Origin: Myxococcales bacterium UBA1660
GTDB taxonomy: Bacteria; Myxococcota_A; Polyangia; Polyangiales; Houyiibacteriaceae
Assembly (NCBI GenBank): GCA_002320815.1
Contig: DCLA01000032.1
Span: forward strand, 1-40,807
Direction of reading: 5' to 3'
Length of the DNA stretch: 40,807 nt
Shown: one piece after another, positions 31,534 to 39,584 of the stretch
Layout of the letters: the number at the start of each line of letters is the position of its first letter
Numbering within the stretch: position 1 is the first letter of the stretch
The notes under the pieces: model-generated
The model's database searches: none
What the model saw: the letters and a program-made list of their open reading frames with translations, nothing else
What the model was told of the DNA's origin: nothing
Position numbers and translations under genes: made by a program

Positions 31534-32076
31534 TCACTCGAAGAAGGAGAGCTGGCCGGGGCGGAGGGTCTCGCCGTCGACGACGACGCCCTCGAGCTCG
31601 AGGAGCCGCCGCTTGCGTTCGATGCCGCCGGAGTAGCCACCGAGCTGCAGCCGCGCGGCCACGACCCGGTGGCAGGGGATCAGGAGGACCAGGGGGTTCG
31701 CGGCGTTGGCCATGCCGATGGCGCGGATCGCCCGCGGGTTGTCGATCGCCCGGGCGACGGCCGTGTAGGTGCGCACGTGGCCCCGAGGGATCTGCCGTAG
31801 CGCGGTCCACACGCCGCGCTGGAACTTGGTGCCCCGCCGGAGATCCATCGGGAGGTCCACCGGGTCGATCGGCTTGCCGCGCGCGTAGTCGCGCAGGGGC
31901 TTGCCGTAGACGGCGGGCACGCGCTTCACGACCTTGACCTCGGACAGCGGAGGCTCGTCGTCGTCCTCGTCGGCCCAGGCCGCCCGAACGATGCCGCGAT
32001 CGCTCCAGGCGAGCCATAGGTCCCCGAGGTCGCCCAGGGCGAGCCGCGCCTGGCGCGCGATGGAGGCCTCGCTCAT
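31534..32076 (-). CDS. ogt: Methylated-DNA--[protein]-cysteine S-methyltransferase
   Basis: The 180-residue protein repairs O6-methylguanine by irreversible transfer of the methyl group to a cysteine. The active site IPCHRVV has Cys135, and the DNA-binding part has TKFQRGVWTALRQIPRGHVR, TYTAVARAI and the GMANAANP helix, with GYSGGIERKRRLLELEG near the end. All of these are standard for Ogt/MGMT. The N-terminal domain is short and carries an acidic loop (DEDDDEPP). No Ada regulatory domain is present. Its stop codon is 2 bases from the inverted-repeat element, so insertion there may have replaced its original terminator. Confidence 0.94.
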   Translation of the reverse strand: MSEASIARQARLALGDLGDLWLAWSDRGIVRAAWADEDDDEPPLSEVKVVKRVPAVYGKPLRDYARGKPIDPVDLPMDLRRGTKFQRGVWTALRQIPRGHVRTYTAVARAIDNPRAIRAIGMANAANPLVLLIPCHRVVAARLQLGGYSGGIERKRRLLELEGVVVDGETLRPGQLSFFE

Positions 32077-32175
32077 CGCGACCCGCTCGTCGCCGGCCCC
32101 GAAGAGCTCGGAACCGTCGGGGCCTCACCGAACGAGGGGTGTTGGGGAGGACGAAGTGCTCTAGACTCGGGGGCG

Positions 32176-32871
32176 ATGGTTGAGCTCATGAGGTGGAGGA
32201 CGATCTCGCTGGCGGTCGCCGGCGTCGCTCTCCTCGCCAGCTGCGGGGCGAGCACCCGCATGGTGCACCAAAGCTCCTATTACTTCGAGCGCTGCCACGC
32301 GGCCGATCTCGACGAGCAGCGCACGGTGGACGAGCGGCAGGCCTGTTGGGCCGCCTGGCTACGGCACTGGTCGGGCGCTCAGCCGCCCGTTCGCGTGCGC
32401 TACGCCGAGCAGCGGCTGGCGGCGCTCTCCCGCGGTGAAGCGATGGCCCCGCTCCCGCGGGACCAGCGGCAGACGCCCCCGCCAGCGCAGACCTCCGATG
32501 TCCCCACGGGGAGCGCGCAGGTGTTGGTGGACGCCAGCGGCGGCGGGCCCCCGCAGATCGAGCTCGCCCCGGCGAGCGAACCCGCCGAGGAATCCATCGA
32601 GGCCACGGCGGAGACTCCCACCGCGGCGTCTCCCGCGACCACGCCCGGCGACCCCTACACGCCGCCCCGCCCCGGGCCGCCGCCCCCGCCCCCGCGCGAG
32701 CTCGGACCGCCGCCGCCCCCGCGCGCACCCGTCGCCGCCGGGACCCAACCCTGCACCGACCTCTGCAACCCCCGCTGGGATCTGTGTGTACGGCGCTGCG
32801 GTCGCCGCGGCGCCCCCTGCGAGAACGCCTGCCGGAGCGAGTACCGGGTCTGCATGGGCGCCTGCCGCTGA
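32176..32871 (+). CDS. Proline-rich lipoprotein with Cys-rich C-terminus
   Basis: The 231-residue protein has lipobox LASC (Cys23). The N-terminal 80 residues hold an RCHAAD...QACWAAWLRHW segment resembling a compact helical Cys-containing domain. A disordered Pro/Ala/Glu linker with poly-Pro (PPPPPP) follows. The last 45 residues have eight cysteines in the spacing C-x3-C-x6-C-x3-C-x6-C-x3-C-x6-C-x3-C (TDLCNPRWDLCVRRCG, CENACRSEYRVCMGAC), suggesting a small disulfide or metal-binding fold. A -10-like TAGACT (32162) is 8 nt before the ATG. Function unknown; surface exposure likely. Confidence 0.75.
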   Translation: MVELMRWRTISLAVAGVALLASCGASTRMVHQSSYYFERCHAADLDEQRTVDERQACWAAWLRHWSGAQPPVRVRYAEQRLAALSRGEAMAPLPRDQRQTPPPAQTSDVPTGSAQVLVDASGGGPPQIELAPASEPAEESIEATAETPTAASPATTPGDPYTPPRPGPPPPPPRELGPPPPPRAPVAAGTQPCTDLCNPRWDLCVRRCGRRGAPCENACRSEYRVCMGACR

Positions 32872-32879
32872 CGAAACCA

Positions 32880-32892
32880 CCCCCATCGGGGG
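32880..32892 (+). terminator. Weak hairpin after Cys-rich lipoprotein gene
   Basis: CCCCC, loop ATC, GGGGG, then AATT, starting 9 bases after the stop codon. The stem is short and there is no U-run, so termination is only plausible. Confidence 0.3.
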
Positions 32893-32912
32893 AATTGCCG
32901 TCGGTAGCCCGT

Positions 32913-32942
32913 TTGCGCTGGCGCGCCGTCCCGGTCCATAGT
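32913..32942 (+). promoter_or_regulatory. Candidate promoter of glycosyltransferase gene
   Basis: TTGCGC, 18-base spacer, CATAGT. The -10 ends 10 nt before the ATG at 32953, again giving a very short leader. Confidence 0.4.
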
Positions 32943-32952
32943 CGGCCCCGCC

Positions 32953-34185
32953 ATGCCGCTGCACGCGCTCAGTCTCGCGCTCACCTTCGGGTGGAGCTTC
33001 CTCGCGCTGGCGGCCATCGCCTTCGTTCTCTATCTCGTCGCCATCGCGGCCACCCGGGTGCATCTCCGGGACGAGCCGCCCACGGTGACGGAGAACCTCC
33101 CGCCGGTCAGCCTGCTCAAGCCGCTCAAGGGCCTCGAGGACACGCTCGAGGAGAACCTCGAGTCGTTCTTCCGCCAGGACTACCCCGCGCCCTTCGAGAT
33201 CGTCTTCGCCACCACCGACGAGGGCGACCCGGCGCTCCAGGTCGCCCGCGCCGTCGCCGCCCGCCATCCCCAGGTCGCGGTGAAGTTCGTGCGGAGCGAC
33301 GACGACTTCGGCCTGAACCCCAAGGTCGCCAACCTCGCGGGCGCCCTCGAGGCCGCCACCCACGACCTGGTCCACCAGTCGGACGCCAACGTCCGGATCC
33401 CGGCGAACTACCTCCGGCAGATCGTGGGTGAGCTCCTCGCGGCCGAGGCCTCGGTGCTCACCAGCGTGGTCGTCGGCGTCGGCGAGCGCCGCCCCGGCGC
33501 CGCGATGGAGAACCTCCAGCTCAGCGCCTTCATCGCTCCCGCGATGTGTCTGGCCCTGCGCGTCGTCGACGTCACCTGCGTCTGCGGCAAGAGCATGCTA
33601 CTCTACAAGGGCGAGCTGAACACCGAGCTCGGCGGCCTGGCCAGCGTGCGCGACGTGCTCTGCGAGGACTTCGTGCTCGGCGAGCGCTACAAGGCCCTGG
33701 GCAAGAAGGTCCTCCTCTCGCCGACGCCGGTCTACAACGTCAACGCCGACTGCGGCGTCGAGCGCTTCGTCGGCCGGCACGGCCGGTGGCTCAAGATGCG
33801 GGTCACCCTGCACCTGCCCGGCTTCGTCGCCGACCTGCTCTCCAACCCGGTGGCCCTCTCGTTCCTCGGCGTCATCGCGTCCGGCTTCGAGCCCAGCGTC
33901 ATGCTCGCCGCGGTCGCGGTGGTCGTCGCCAAGGGGCTCGCCGACCAGGTCGCGCTCCGCCTGGTGCGCGCGCCGATGAAGTGGCGCTACGCCCTCCTGT
34001 CGCCGGTGAAGGACCTCCTGCTCCTTCCCCTCTGGGTCAACGCCGTGTTCGGGCGCACCGTCGTGTGGCGCGGCCGCCGGCTCCGCTTCGGCAAGGAGAC
34101 CCGCCTGATCCCCCTCGACGGCGAGCCCCTCGTGCGCGCCGACGAGACCGAGGGCTATGCCGCCCTCGACCCTTCTTCGCGCTGA
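32953..34185 (+). CDS. GT21 ceramide glucosyltransferase-like protein
   Basis: The 410-residue protein has an N-terminal membrane helix (LALAAIAFVLYLVAIAA), then a GT-A domain opening with VSLLKPLKGLEDTLEENLES, the hallmark of glycosyltransferase family 21. The catalytic aspartates align as TTDEGD (D1), SDANVRIP (D2, Asp144), CEDFVLG (D3, Asp239) and the RHGRW box (275-279). Hydrophobic segments follow near the C-terminus. It would transfer a sugar from a nucleotide donor to ceramide at the cytosolic face of the inner membrane. Relatives also include hopanoid-linked HpnI. Sphingolipid or glycolipid synthesis fits a myxobacterium, but no serine palmitoyltransferase is in the window. Confidence 0.88.
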   Translation: MPLHALSLALTFGWSFLALAAIAFVLYLVAIAATRVHLRDEPPTVTENLPPVSLLKPLKGLEDTLEENLESFFRQDYPAPFEIVFATTDEGDPALQVARAVAARHPQVAVKFVRSDDDFGLNPKVANLAGALEAATHDLVHQSDANVRIPANYLRQIVGELLAAEASVLTSVVVGVGERRPGAAMENLQLSAFIAPAMCLALRVVDVTCVCGKSMLLYKGELNTELGGLASVRDVLCEDFVLGERYKALGKKVLLSPTPVYNVNADCGVERFVGRHGRWLKMRVTLHLPGFVADLLSNPVALSFLGVIASGFEPSVMLAAVAVVVAKGLADQVALRLVRAPMKWRYALLSPVKDLLLLPLWVNAVFGRTVVWRGRRLRFGKETRLIPLDGEPLVRADETEGYAALDPSSR

Positions 34186-34206
34186 TCGCCACCCCCTTCC
34201 ACACGT

Positions 34207-34229
34207 CGAACCCGGGCACTCCGGGCTCG
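34207..34229 (+). terminator. Possible terminator after glycosyltransferase
   Basis: CGAACCCGG pairs with CCGGGCTCG (one mismatch) 21 bases after the stop codon. No T-run follows. Confidence 0.25.
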
Positions 34230-34277
34230 CCCCACAGTCCCGGTTCAGTGACCCGTGACAAAGGCGATCCCGACACG

Positions 34278-34306
34278 TTGCCCCCTTTGGCGCGGTCCTC
34301 TATGGT
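34278..34306 (+). promoter_or_regulatory. Sigma-70-like promoter of foldase gene
   Basis: TTGCCC, 17-base spacer, TATGGT, leaving a leader of about 27 nt before the ATG at 34340. This is the best -10 match in the right half of the window. A second region with a GTGACA motif lies just upstream. Confidence 0.5.
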
Positions 34307-34339
34307 GCGCGGTCCCCGACCACACGGGCTCCTTTCCAA

Positions 34340-36316
34340 ATGTTCGAAAAGATTGCCAATCGCTTCCAAACCGCCGTCCTCGTGATGCTGGTCGTCCTCC
34401 TCTGCGCCGTCTTCGTGCTGCAGTTCGGGGGACCCCAGGCCGATGGCTGCACGACCGGTGGAAGCTCCTACGCCGCCCGCGTGGACGGTGAGTCCATCAG
34501 CCCCGGTGACTACCGGGCCAGCTTCCTCTTGGGGGGTTTCGACCGCGCCCAGGTAGAGGAGCAGCGTCGTCGGCGCCTCTGGGAGGCGGCCCTCGACGGG
34601 CTGATCGAGCGCAACCTGCTCGCCGCCGCCGCCCGCGACCTCGGCTACGAGGTGACCGCGGAGGAGGTGTGGCGTCGGTTCGGCGAGGAGGCGACCATCC
34701 GCATCTCCCTCGGCGTCGAGTCGGGCATGGGGAGCGGCGAGGTCCAGATCCCGGAGAGCTACATCCGCGACGCCGACGGCCGCTTCGATCTGGAGCGCAC
34801 CAAGCGCTACATCCAGAACTACCTGCGCCGCGACGTCGGTGAGTTCGCCGAGGCCCAGATCCTCGAGGAGCTCGCCGAGCGGATGCGCGAGACCGTCCGC
34901 GCCACGGTGAGCCTGTCCGAGGGCGAGGTCTGGGAGGCCTACGTCCGCGAGAAGGACCAGGCCCGGATCGACTACGCCCAGTTCAACCCCGCGTACTACC
35001 GCGAGGACCTGAACCCCACCCAGGCGGACCTCCAGGCCTGGATCGCCGACCACGAGGAGCAGGTCCAGGCTCAGTACGAGGCCAACCGCCATCGCTACAC
35101 CGACCTCGCCCCGCAGGTCCGCAGCCGGCACATCCTCCTCCGGAACACCGGCGACGACGAGGCCGCCACCGCCACCGCGCGCACCGAGGCCGAGGCTCTC
35201 CTCGCCCAGATCCGCGGCGGCGCCGACTTCGCGACCGTCGCGCGGGAGAACAGCCAGGACACCGCGACCGCGCCCCGCGGCGGTGACCTCGGCTACCGGC
35301 CCCGCGGCCGGAGCCCCGCCGCCTACGACGAGGTGGCCTTCGAGATGGAGGTCGGCGACGTCTCCGACGTGGTCGAGTCCCCTCTCGGCTTCCACATCAT
35401 CGAGGTGCTCGGCAAGCGCGAGGGCGACGTGCCGGAGGTCGAGGCGAAGCTCGAGCTCGCCGAGGACCTCTACCGCGAGGACGTGAGCGTCACCCGCGCC
35501 CGGGAGGCGGCCACCGAGGCCCTCGCCCTCCTGGCGGGCGGCACCAGCGCCGAGGACCTCGGCGCTCGCCTCGACCGGCAGGCCCGCGGCCTCGCCGCCG
35601 AAGCGCCCGTCGCCGTCGAGGGCGAAGAGGCCCCCGCCGTCGAAGAGGAAGAGGGCACCGCCAACCCGCTGGCGCCCCGGGTCGAGGAGACCTCGCTCTT
35701 CGGTCGCGGCGATAGCCCGATCCGCGGGCCCTTCGACGCCAGCCCCCTGGTCCGCGACGTCTTCGAGCACGACCTCGAGAACCCCCTGCCGGACGAGCCC
35801 ATCCAGCTCGGCAACGTGTTCGTCGTCTACCAGCTCAAGGAGCGCCAGGAGGCGACCCGCGAGGACTTCGACGGCGAGGTCTCCGAGCGCATCCGCAATG
35901 GCCTCCTGGCCGCCAAGCAGCGCGAGGCGGTCGACACCTACGTCCGCGAGCTCCGCGACCAGGCCCAGCGCGACGGTCGGATCCGCATCCGCACCAACGA
36001 GCTCGAGGTCTCCGTCGAGGGCAACGGCGAGATCCTCTCCGACCCCGAGGGCATCGAGTGCGGCGGCGACTGCAACGGTGACTTCGAGTTCGGCACCATG
36101 GTGCAGCTCCGCATCCGCGAGGGTGACGGCGCCGAGTTCCTCGGCTGGTCCGGCGCCTGCGCCGGCTCCGACGACTACTGCATCGTGACCATGGACCAGG
36201 CCAACGAGGTCAGCGCCCGCTTCACCGGCAACCGCCCGAGCGCGGCGGCCGCCGAGGACGACGAGGCCGAAGAGCCCGCCGAGGAGCCCGAGGCCGAAGA
36301 GCCCGAAGGCGAGTGA
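34340..36316 (+). CDS. PpiD/SurA-like peptidyl-prolyl isomerase with InlB-type repeat
   Basis: The 658-residue protein has one N-terminal membrane helix (AVLVMLVVLLCAVFVLQFG, 12-30) and a SurA_N-like helical chaperone region (about 45-230). A parvulin domain follows with RSRHILLRN, ARENSQDTATAPRGGDLGY and ESPLGFHIIEVL (about 255-355). After another helical segment, residues about 565-635 form a divergent InlB B-repeat-like domain: SVEGNGEILSDPEGIECGGD, LGWSGACAGSDDYC and TMDQANEVSARF. A low-complexity Glu/Ala tail ends the protein. It is an envelope foldase anchored in the inner membrane. The added repeat domain, with two cysteine pairs, is unusual for PpiD. The acidic tail may hold substrate or metal. 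Confidence 0.87.
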   Translation: MFEKIANRFQTAVLVMLVVLLCAVFVLQFGGPQADGCTTGGSSYAARVDGESISPGDYRASFLLGGFDRAQVEEQRRRRLWEAALDGLIERNLLAAAARDLGYEVTAEEVWRRFGEEATIRISLGVESGMGSGEVQIPESYIRDADGRFDLERTKRYIQNYLRRDVGEFAEAQILEELAERMRETVRATVSLSEGEVWEAYVREKDQARIDYAQFNPAYYREDLNPTQADLQAWIADHEEQVQAQYEANRHRYTDLAPQVRSRHILLRNTGDDEAATATARTEAEALLAQIRGGADFATVARENSQDTATAPRGGDLGYRPRGRSPAAYDEVAFEMEVGDVSDVVESPLGFHIIEVLGKREGDVPEVEAKLELAEDLYREDVSVTRAREAATEALALLAGGTSAEDLGARLDRQARGLAAEAPVAVEGEEAPAVEEEEGTANPLAPRVEETSLFGRGDSPIRGPFDASPLVRDVFEHDLENPLPDEPIQLGNVFVVYQLKERQEATREDFDGEVSERIRNGLLAAKQREAVDTYVRELRDQAQRDGRIRIRTNELEVSVEGNGEILSDPEGIECGGDCNGDFEFGTMVQLRIREGDGAEFLGWSGACAGSDDYCIVTMDQANEVSARFTGNRPSAAAAEDDEAEEPAEEPEAEEPEGE

Positions 36317-36320
36317 GGGC

Positions 36321-36336
36321 CGGCCGCTAGCGGCCG
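36321..36336. repeat. 16-bp perfect palindrome
   Basis: CGGCCGCTAGCGGCCG lies 4 bases after the foldase stop. It may form a hairpin with the neighbouring stem-loop or serve as a binding site. Confidence 0.35.
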
Positions 36337-36347
36337 AACCACCAGCG

Positions 36348-36371
36348 ACGGGGCGCCTTCGGGTGCCCCGT
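36348..36371. terminator. Bidirectional hairpin with UUCG tetraloop
   Basis: ACGGGGCGCC, loop TTCG, GGTGCCCCGT: a 10-bp stem with one G-T pair between the convergent foldase and CPBP genes. The very stable UUCG loop fits the plus-strand transcript. No U-run, so it may act as a 3'-end stabiliser or a weak terminator. Confidence 0.5.
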
Positions 36372-36383
36372 TCGCAATTGGGC

Positions 36384-37610
36384 TCACCCCTGCGCGGCCA
36401 GGGCCAGGAAGGTGATGAGGCCGTTGTGGGTCAGGTGGGCCACCGCCGGCACGAAGGTCGACCGGGTCCCGGCGCGGAGCCCGGTGAGCACCAGCCCGGT
36501 GAAGGTCACCGCGGCGAAGGGGCCCCAGGCGCCCCACTGCTGCGGCAGGTGGACCAGCGCGAAGACGACCACCGTGACCGCGGTGGCGACGCCCACCCCG
36601 TGGCGCTCCCGGAGCGCGCCGAAGACGAAGCCGCGAAAGAAGAGCTCTTCGGCGATGGGCACCACGACGGCGACCACCGCGAGCGCCAACGACCCGCTGG
36701 GACGCCCGACGAAGACCTCGACCGGTGAGATGCCCGTCGAGGGCACCAGCCGGGAGAGCCAGGCTCCGGCGATCCATAGGAAGGCCCCGACCACCGGCGC
36801 GAGGACGACGATCCACCAGCCGGGACGGGGCTCCACGAGGGCCAGGGCCGCCGAGCGCCGCCCCGCGACGGCGACGAAGCCCACCGCCAGCGCGACCTCC
36901 ACCACGGCGAGGCCCAGCGCCCGCACCAGGCCGAGGAAAGTCCCGCCCATGGTCGAGAGGCCCACCATCGCGAGCATCAGGGCGACGATGGCGACGGTGA
37001 CCCGGAGCGCGGCGGGGCGAGTGACCCATCCCCTTGCGGTCACCGGCTGGCCCTCGCTCGCGGCGAAGGGGTCCGCCTTCGTCGGGAGCGCCAGCCCGAG
37101 GAGGAGGAGGAGGCCCCCGAGGAACACGGCGAGCACCGCGCCGCGGTCGGTCCCTCCCAGGGTCCGCCAACCGACGATGCGCCCGGTCATGCGCCCCTCG
37201 ACTGCGGCGGGGTCCCCCGCGACCCGCAGGCCGTACTCGCCGTCGACCAGCACCGAGTCCCAGGTCACGGCGACGACGCAGGCGTACCCCATCGAGTTGC
37301 CGACCACCCGCTCGCGCCATACCGACGGCTCGACCCGCTGGGCTCGCTCGCCGTCGCCGAGATGCCAGACCTCGAAGGCGGTCTGGTCCCAGCCGCGCGC
37401 GAAGCGATCCTCGGAGCACACCTCGAAGAGCGCCCGCTGCCCTTCGCGGAGCGTGGCGCGCACCAATGGCTCGTCGCCGGGGACGGTCACCGGCACCGGG
37501 TCGCCGGTGCGGTCGACCTCCTCCCCCGCCAGGGTGGCGACCCGATGGAGTCCGAGGCCGAGGCCGATGAGGAGCCCGAGGGCTCCGAGTCCCAGTACGA
37601 CGCGACGCAC
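36384..37610 (-). CDS. CPBP-family intramembrane metalloprotease
   Basis: The 408-residue protein starts at GTG. Motif 1 of CPBP/Abi proteases is present as PIAEELFFRGFVFG (Glu-Glu and the Arg). Motif 2 is ALVHLPQQWG (His), and motif 3 is AHLTHNGLIT (His-x-x-x-Asn type). At least six hydrophobic helices surround these motifs. Residues about 30-150 form an extracytoplasmic soluble domain (EVCSEDRFARGWDQTAFEVW). Bacterial relatives process prenylated peptides or act in bacteriocin immunity and signalling; the substrate here is unknown. It starts 5 bases from the divergent HTTM-like gene, so both promoters must lie inside the opposite coding regions. Confidence 0.85.
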   Translation of the reverse strand: MRRVVLGLGALGLLIGLGLGLHRVATLAGEEVDRTGDPVPVTVPGDEPLVRATLREGQRALFEVCSEDRFARGWDQTAFEVWHLGDGERAQRVEPSVWRERVVGNSMGYACVVAVTWDSVLVDGEYGLRVAGDPAAVEGRMTGRIVGWRTLGGTDRGAVLAVFLGGLLLLLGLALPTKADPFAASEGQPVTARGWVTRPAALRVTVAIVALMLAMVGLSTMGGTFLGLVRALGLAVVEVALAVGFVAVAGRRSAALALVEPRPGWWIVVLAPVVGAFLWIAGAWLSRLVPSTGISPVEVFVGRPSGSLALAVVAVVVPIAEELFFRGFVFGALRERHGVGVATAVTVVVFALVHLPQQWGAWGPFAAVTFTGLVLTGLRAGTRSTFVPAVAHLTHNGLITFLALAAQG

Positions 37611-37615
37611 GGGGC

Positions 37616-38992
37616 ATGGTAAGCCACCCTGCCGTGTCGGATCTCGGTGACGTCGCCCCCGCCGCCCTTCCCCGGCGCTTCCGCTGGTTCACGCGGGCCT
37701 GGGCGGTCGCCGCGGGCTTCCACCTGACGCTCACCGACGTGCGGCACTGGGACTGGCTGGTCCCCAACGTGCTCCTGGGCGCCGCCGCGCTCGCCCTCTT
37801 CATCCGCCCCATGGCTCCGCGCACCCGGTTCGGCGCCGCGACATGGGGCGCCGCGACGTGGAGCGCCGGACTGGTCGGCCTCCTCTGGCCGCTGCTCTTC
37901 CTCGGGGACCAACTCACCCAGTCGGTGCATCTGGCCGGTATGGCGCTCGCCACGATCCTCTTCGCGACGGGATCCGACGACCGGACCCACGCACGGGCCA
38001 TCCGCTGGCAGACCCTGGCGGTCTACGGCGTGGCCGCTTTCCACAAGCTCAACCAGGACTTCCTCGACGGCACGGTGAGCTGCGCCACCGGCGGGGTCCG
38101 GCTCCTCGGCGAGAACTGGAGCGTCCCGCTGGCCGGCAGCGCCCTCGACGCCCACTGGCCAGCGGTCTTCCTGGCGACGGAGCTGAGCCTGGTGATCCTC
38201 TTCCGAGCCCGACCCCGCTGGGCGATCCCCCTGGCGCTGACGATGCACGTGCCCCTCACCATCGTCTTCGCGCCGGCGTTCGCGTGGGTCATGGTGGCCG
38301 GGTACCCCGCCTTCTTCACCGACGCGGACCTGAGCGCGCTGGCGGAGCGATTGCGGGCCAAGCGCGGCTGGGTCCTCGGGGTCGGCCTGACGCTCGCGGC
38401 CGGCGACATGGCGCTCTACTTCCAGGATCACTGGATCCCCTACCCCGCGTGGCAGCTCGGGGAGATCGGGGTGTGGCTCTTGGCGGTCGGCGCCTGGGTG
38501 GGCCTCGGTCCGGGCAGTCGGGTGCGGGCCCGGGGTTGGGACGAACCGGGCCAGCGGCGGTCGCTCCTCATCGTGGGCGTCTTCCTCCTGTCGGCGACCA
38601 CCCCGTATCTCGGGCTCCAGTTCCATCACACGGCGGCGATGCTCTCCAACCTCCGCATCGACTCCGGCTGCTGGAACCACCTGCTGGTGCCCGAGGCGGT
38701 GCGTCTCCGCGACCCCTACGTGCGCATCGACCGCGCGGAGCCGGCCGCGGGGGCGCGCGGCCGGGAGACCCTGGTCGAGCTCCTCGAGGAACGCCTCTGG
38801 TCACCGGCCGACCTGCGGAAGACGCTCGACGAGGGCTGCGACCACGGCGCGGCGCCGCTGCGGCTCACCGGGAGCTACCGAGGGCATCCGCTCCACCTGG
38901 CGGACGCGTGCGCCGAGCAGCTCCCGGAGGGAGCCGCGGGGCTCTTCCAGAGCAACCTGCTCCGGGAGTGCCCCCAGCGCTGCATCCACTGA
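37616..38992 (+). CDS. HTTM-like multi-pass membrane protein
   Basis: The 458-residue product may start at ATG 37616 or GTG 37634. Around ten hydrophobic segments are seen, with the motif TLAVYGVAAFHKLNQDFL, typical of HTTM/vitamin-K-dependent gamma-carboxylase-related proteins (FxKxN-D-F). TPYLGLQFHHTAAMLSNLRI near residue 340 is the second conserved block. The C-terminal 100 residues are soluble and contain several cysteines (DSGCWNHLL, DEGCDHGAA, DACAEQ, RECPQRCIH). Related proteins modify or bind lipids and quinones, but this one has no proven activity. Its stop codon abuts that of the convergent TPMT-like gene. Confidence 0.78.
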   Translation: MVSHPAVSDLGDVAPAALPRRFRWFTRAWAVAAGFHLTLTDVRHWDWLVPNVLLGAAALALFIRPMAPRTRFGAATWGAATWSAGLVGLLWPLLFLGDQLTQSVHLAGMALATILFATGSDDRTHARAIRWQTLAVYGVAAFHKLNQDFLDGTVSCATGGVRLLGENWSVPLAGSALDAHWPAVFLATELSLVILFRARPRWAIPLALTMHVPLTIVFAPAFAWVMVAGYPAFFTDADLSALAERLRAKRGWVLGVGLTLAAGDMALYFQDHWIPYPAWQLGEIGVWLLAVGAWVGLGPGSRVRARGWDEPGQRRSLLIVGVFLLSATTPYLGLQFHHTAAMLSNLRIDSGCWNHLLVPEAVRLRDPYVRIDRAEPAAGARGRETLVELLEERLWSPADLRKTLDEGCDHGAAPLRLTGSYRGHPLHLADACAEQLPEGAAGLFQSNLLRECPQRCIH

Positions 38993-39583
38993 TCAGGTCG
39001 GCGGACGCCAGAGGATCAGCCGCTCCATACCCTCGCGGCCGGGGTGGCTCGTCGTCGGCGTGCGCTCCTCGGCGACGGTCCACCCAGGGAGCGCGGCGGC
39101 GACGTCCTCGGGGAAGAGGGGAAAGGGCGGGCCCTGGTCCCGCGGCGCGTCCGGCGCCATCGGGAACACCAGGGTCGCCAGACGCCCCTCGGGAGCCACG
39201 AGCTCCGACATCCGGTAGCCCCAGCGGTGCCGCTGACTCGGCGGCAGCGCGCAGCAAAAGGTGTAGTCCCACACCACGTCGAAGCGGCGACCCGGGTTCC
39301 AGGTGAAGAAGTCGGCGAGGGCCACCCGAGCCATCGCGGGCTGGATCCCCCGCTCGCGGCGGAGCTGCTCGAAGCGCTTCGCCGCGGTCGGGGCCATGTC
39401 GAGGCCGGTCGTCGATCGACCGCTCTCCGCCAACGCGAAGACGTCGTAGCCAGAGCCGCAACCGGTGACGAGCGCGTTCCCCGACGGGAGGAACTCGTCA
39501 CGGAGCGCTTCCACCAGCGCAGGGGCCGGGCCGCCCGCGTCCCAACGCGTCCGGCCCTCGCGCCATGCATCCTCCCAGCTCAC
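38993..39583 (-). CDS. TPMT-like SAM methyltransferase
   Basis: The 196-residue protein starts at GTG. It opens SWEDAWREGRTRWDAGGPAP, the W-x-x-G-x-x-x-W-D-x-G-x-P signature of thiopurine methyltransferase family members. The SAM site is ALVTGCGSGYDVFALAESGR, and VVWDYTFCCALPPSQRHRW is the family's central motif. Bacterial TPMT-like enzymes methylate thiols, selenium or tellurium compounds and similar small molecules. No signal peptide is seen. The start is 1 base from the stop of the upstream MopE-like gene, implying co-transcription. Confidence 0.87.
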   Translation of the reverse strand: MSWEDAWREGRTRWDAGGPAPALVEALRDEFLPSGNALVTGCGSGYDVFALAESGRSTTGLDMAPTAAKRFEQLRRERGIQPAMARVALADFFTWNPGRRFDVVWDYTFCCALPPSQRHRWGYRMSELVAPEGRLATLVFPMAPDAPRDQGPPFPLFPEDVAAALPGWTVAEERTPTTSHPGREGMERLILWRPPT

Positions 39584-39584
39584 G

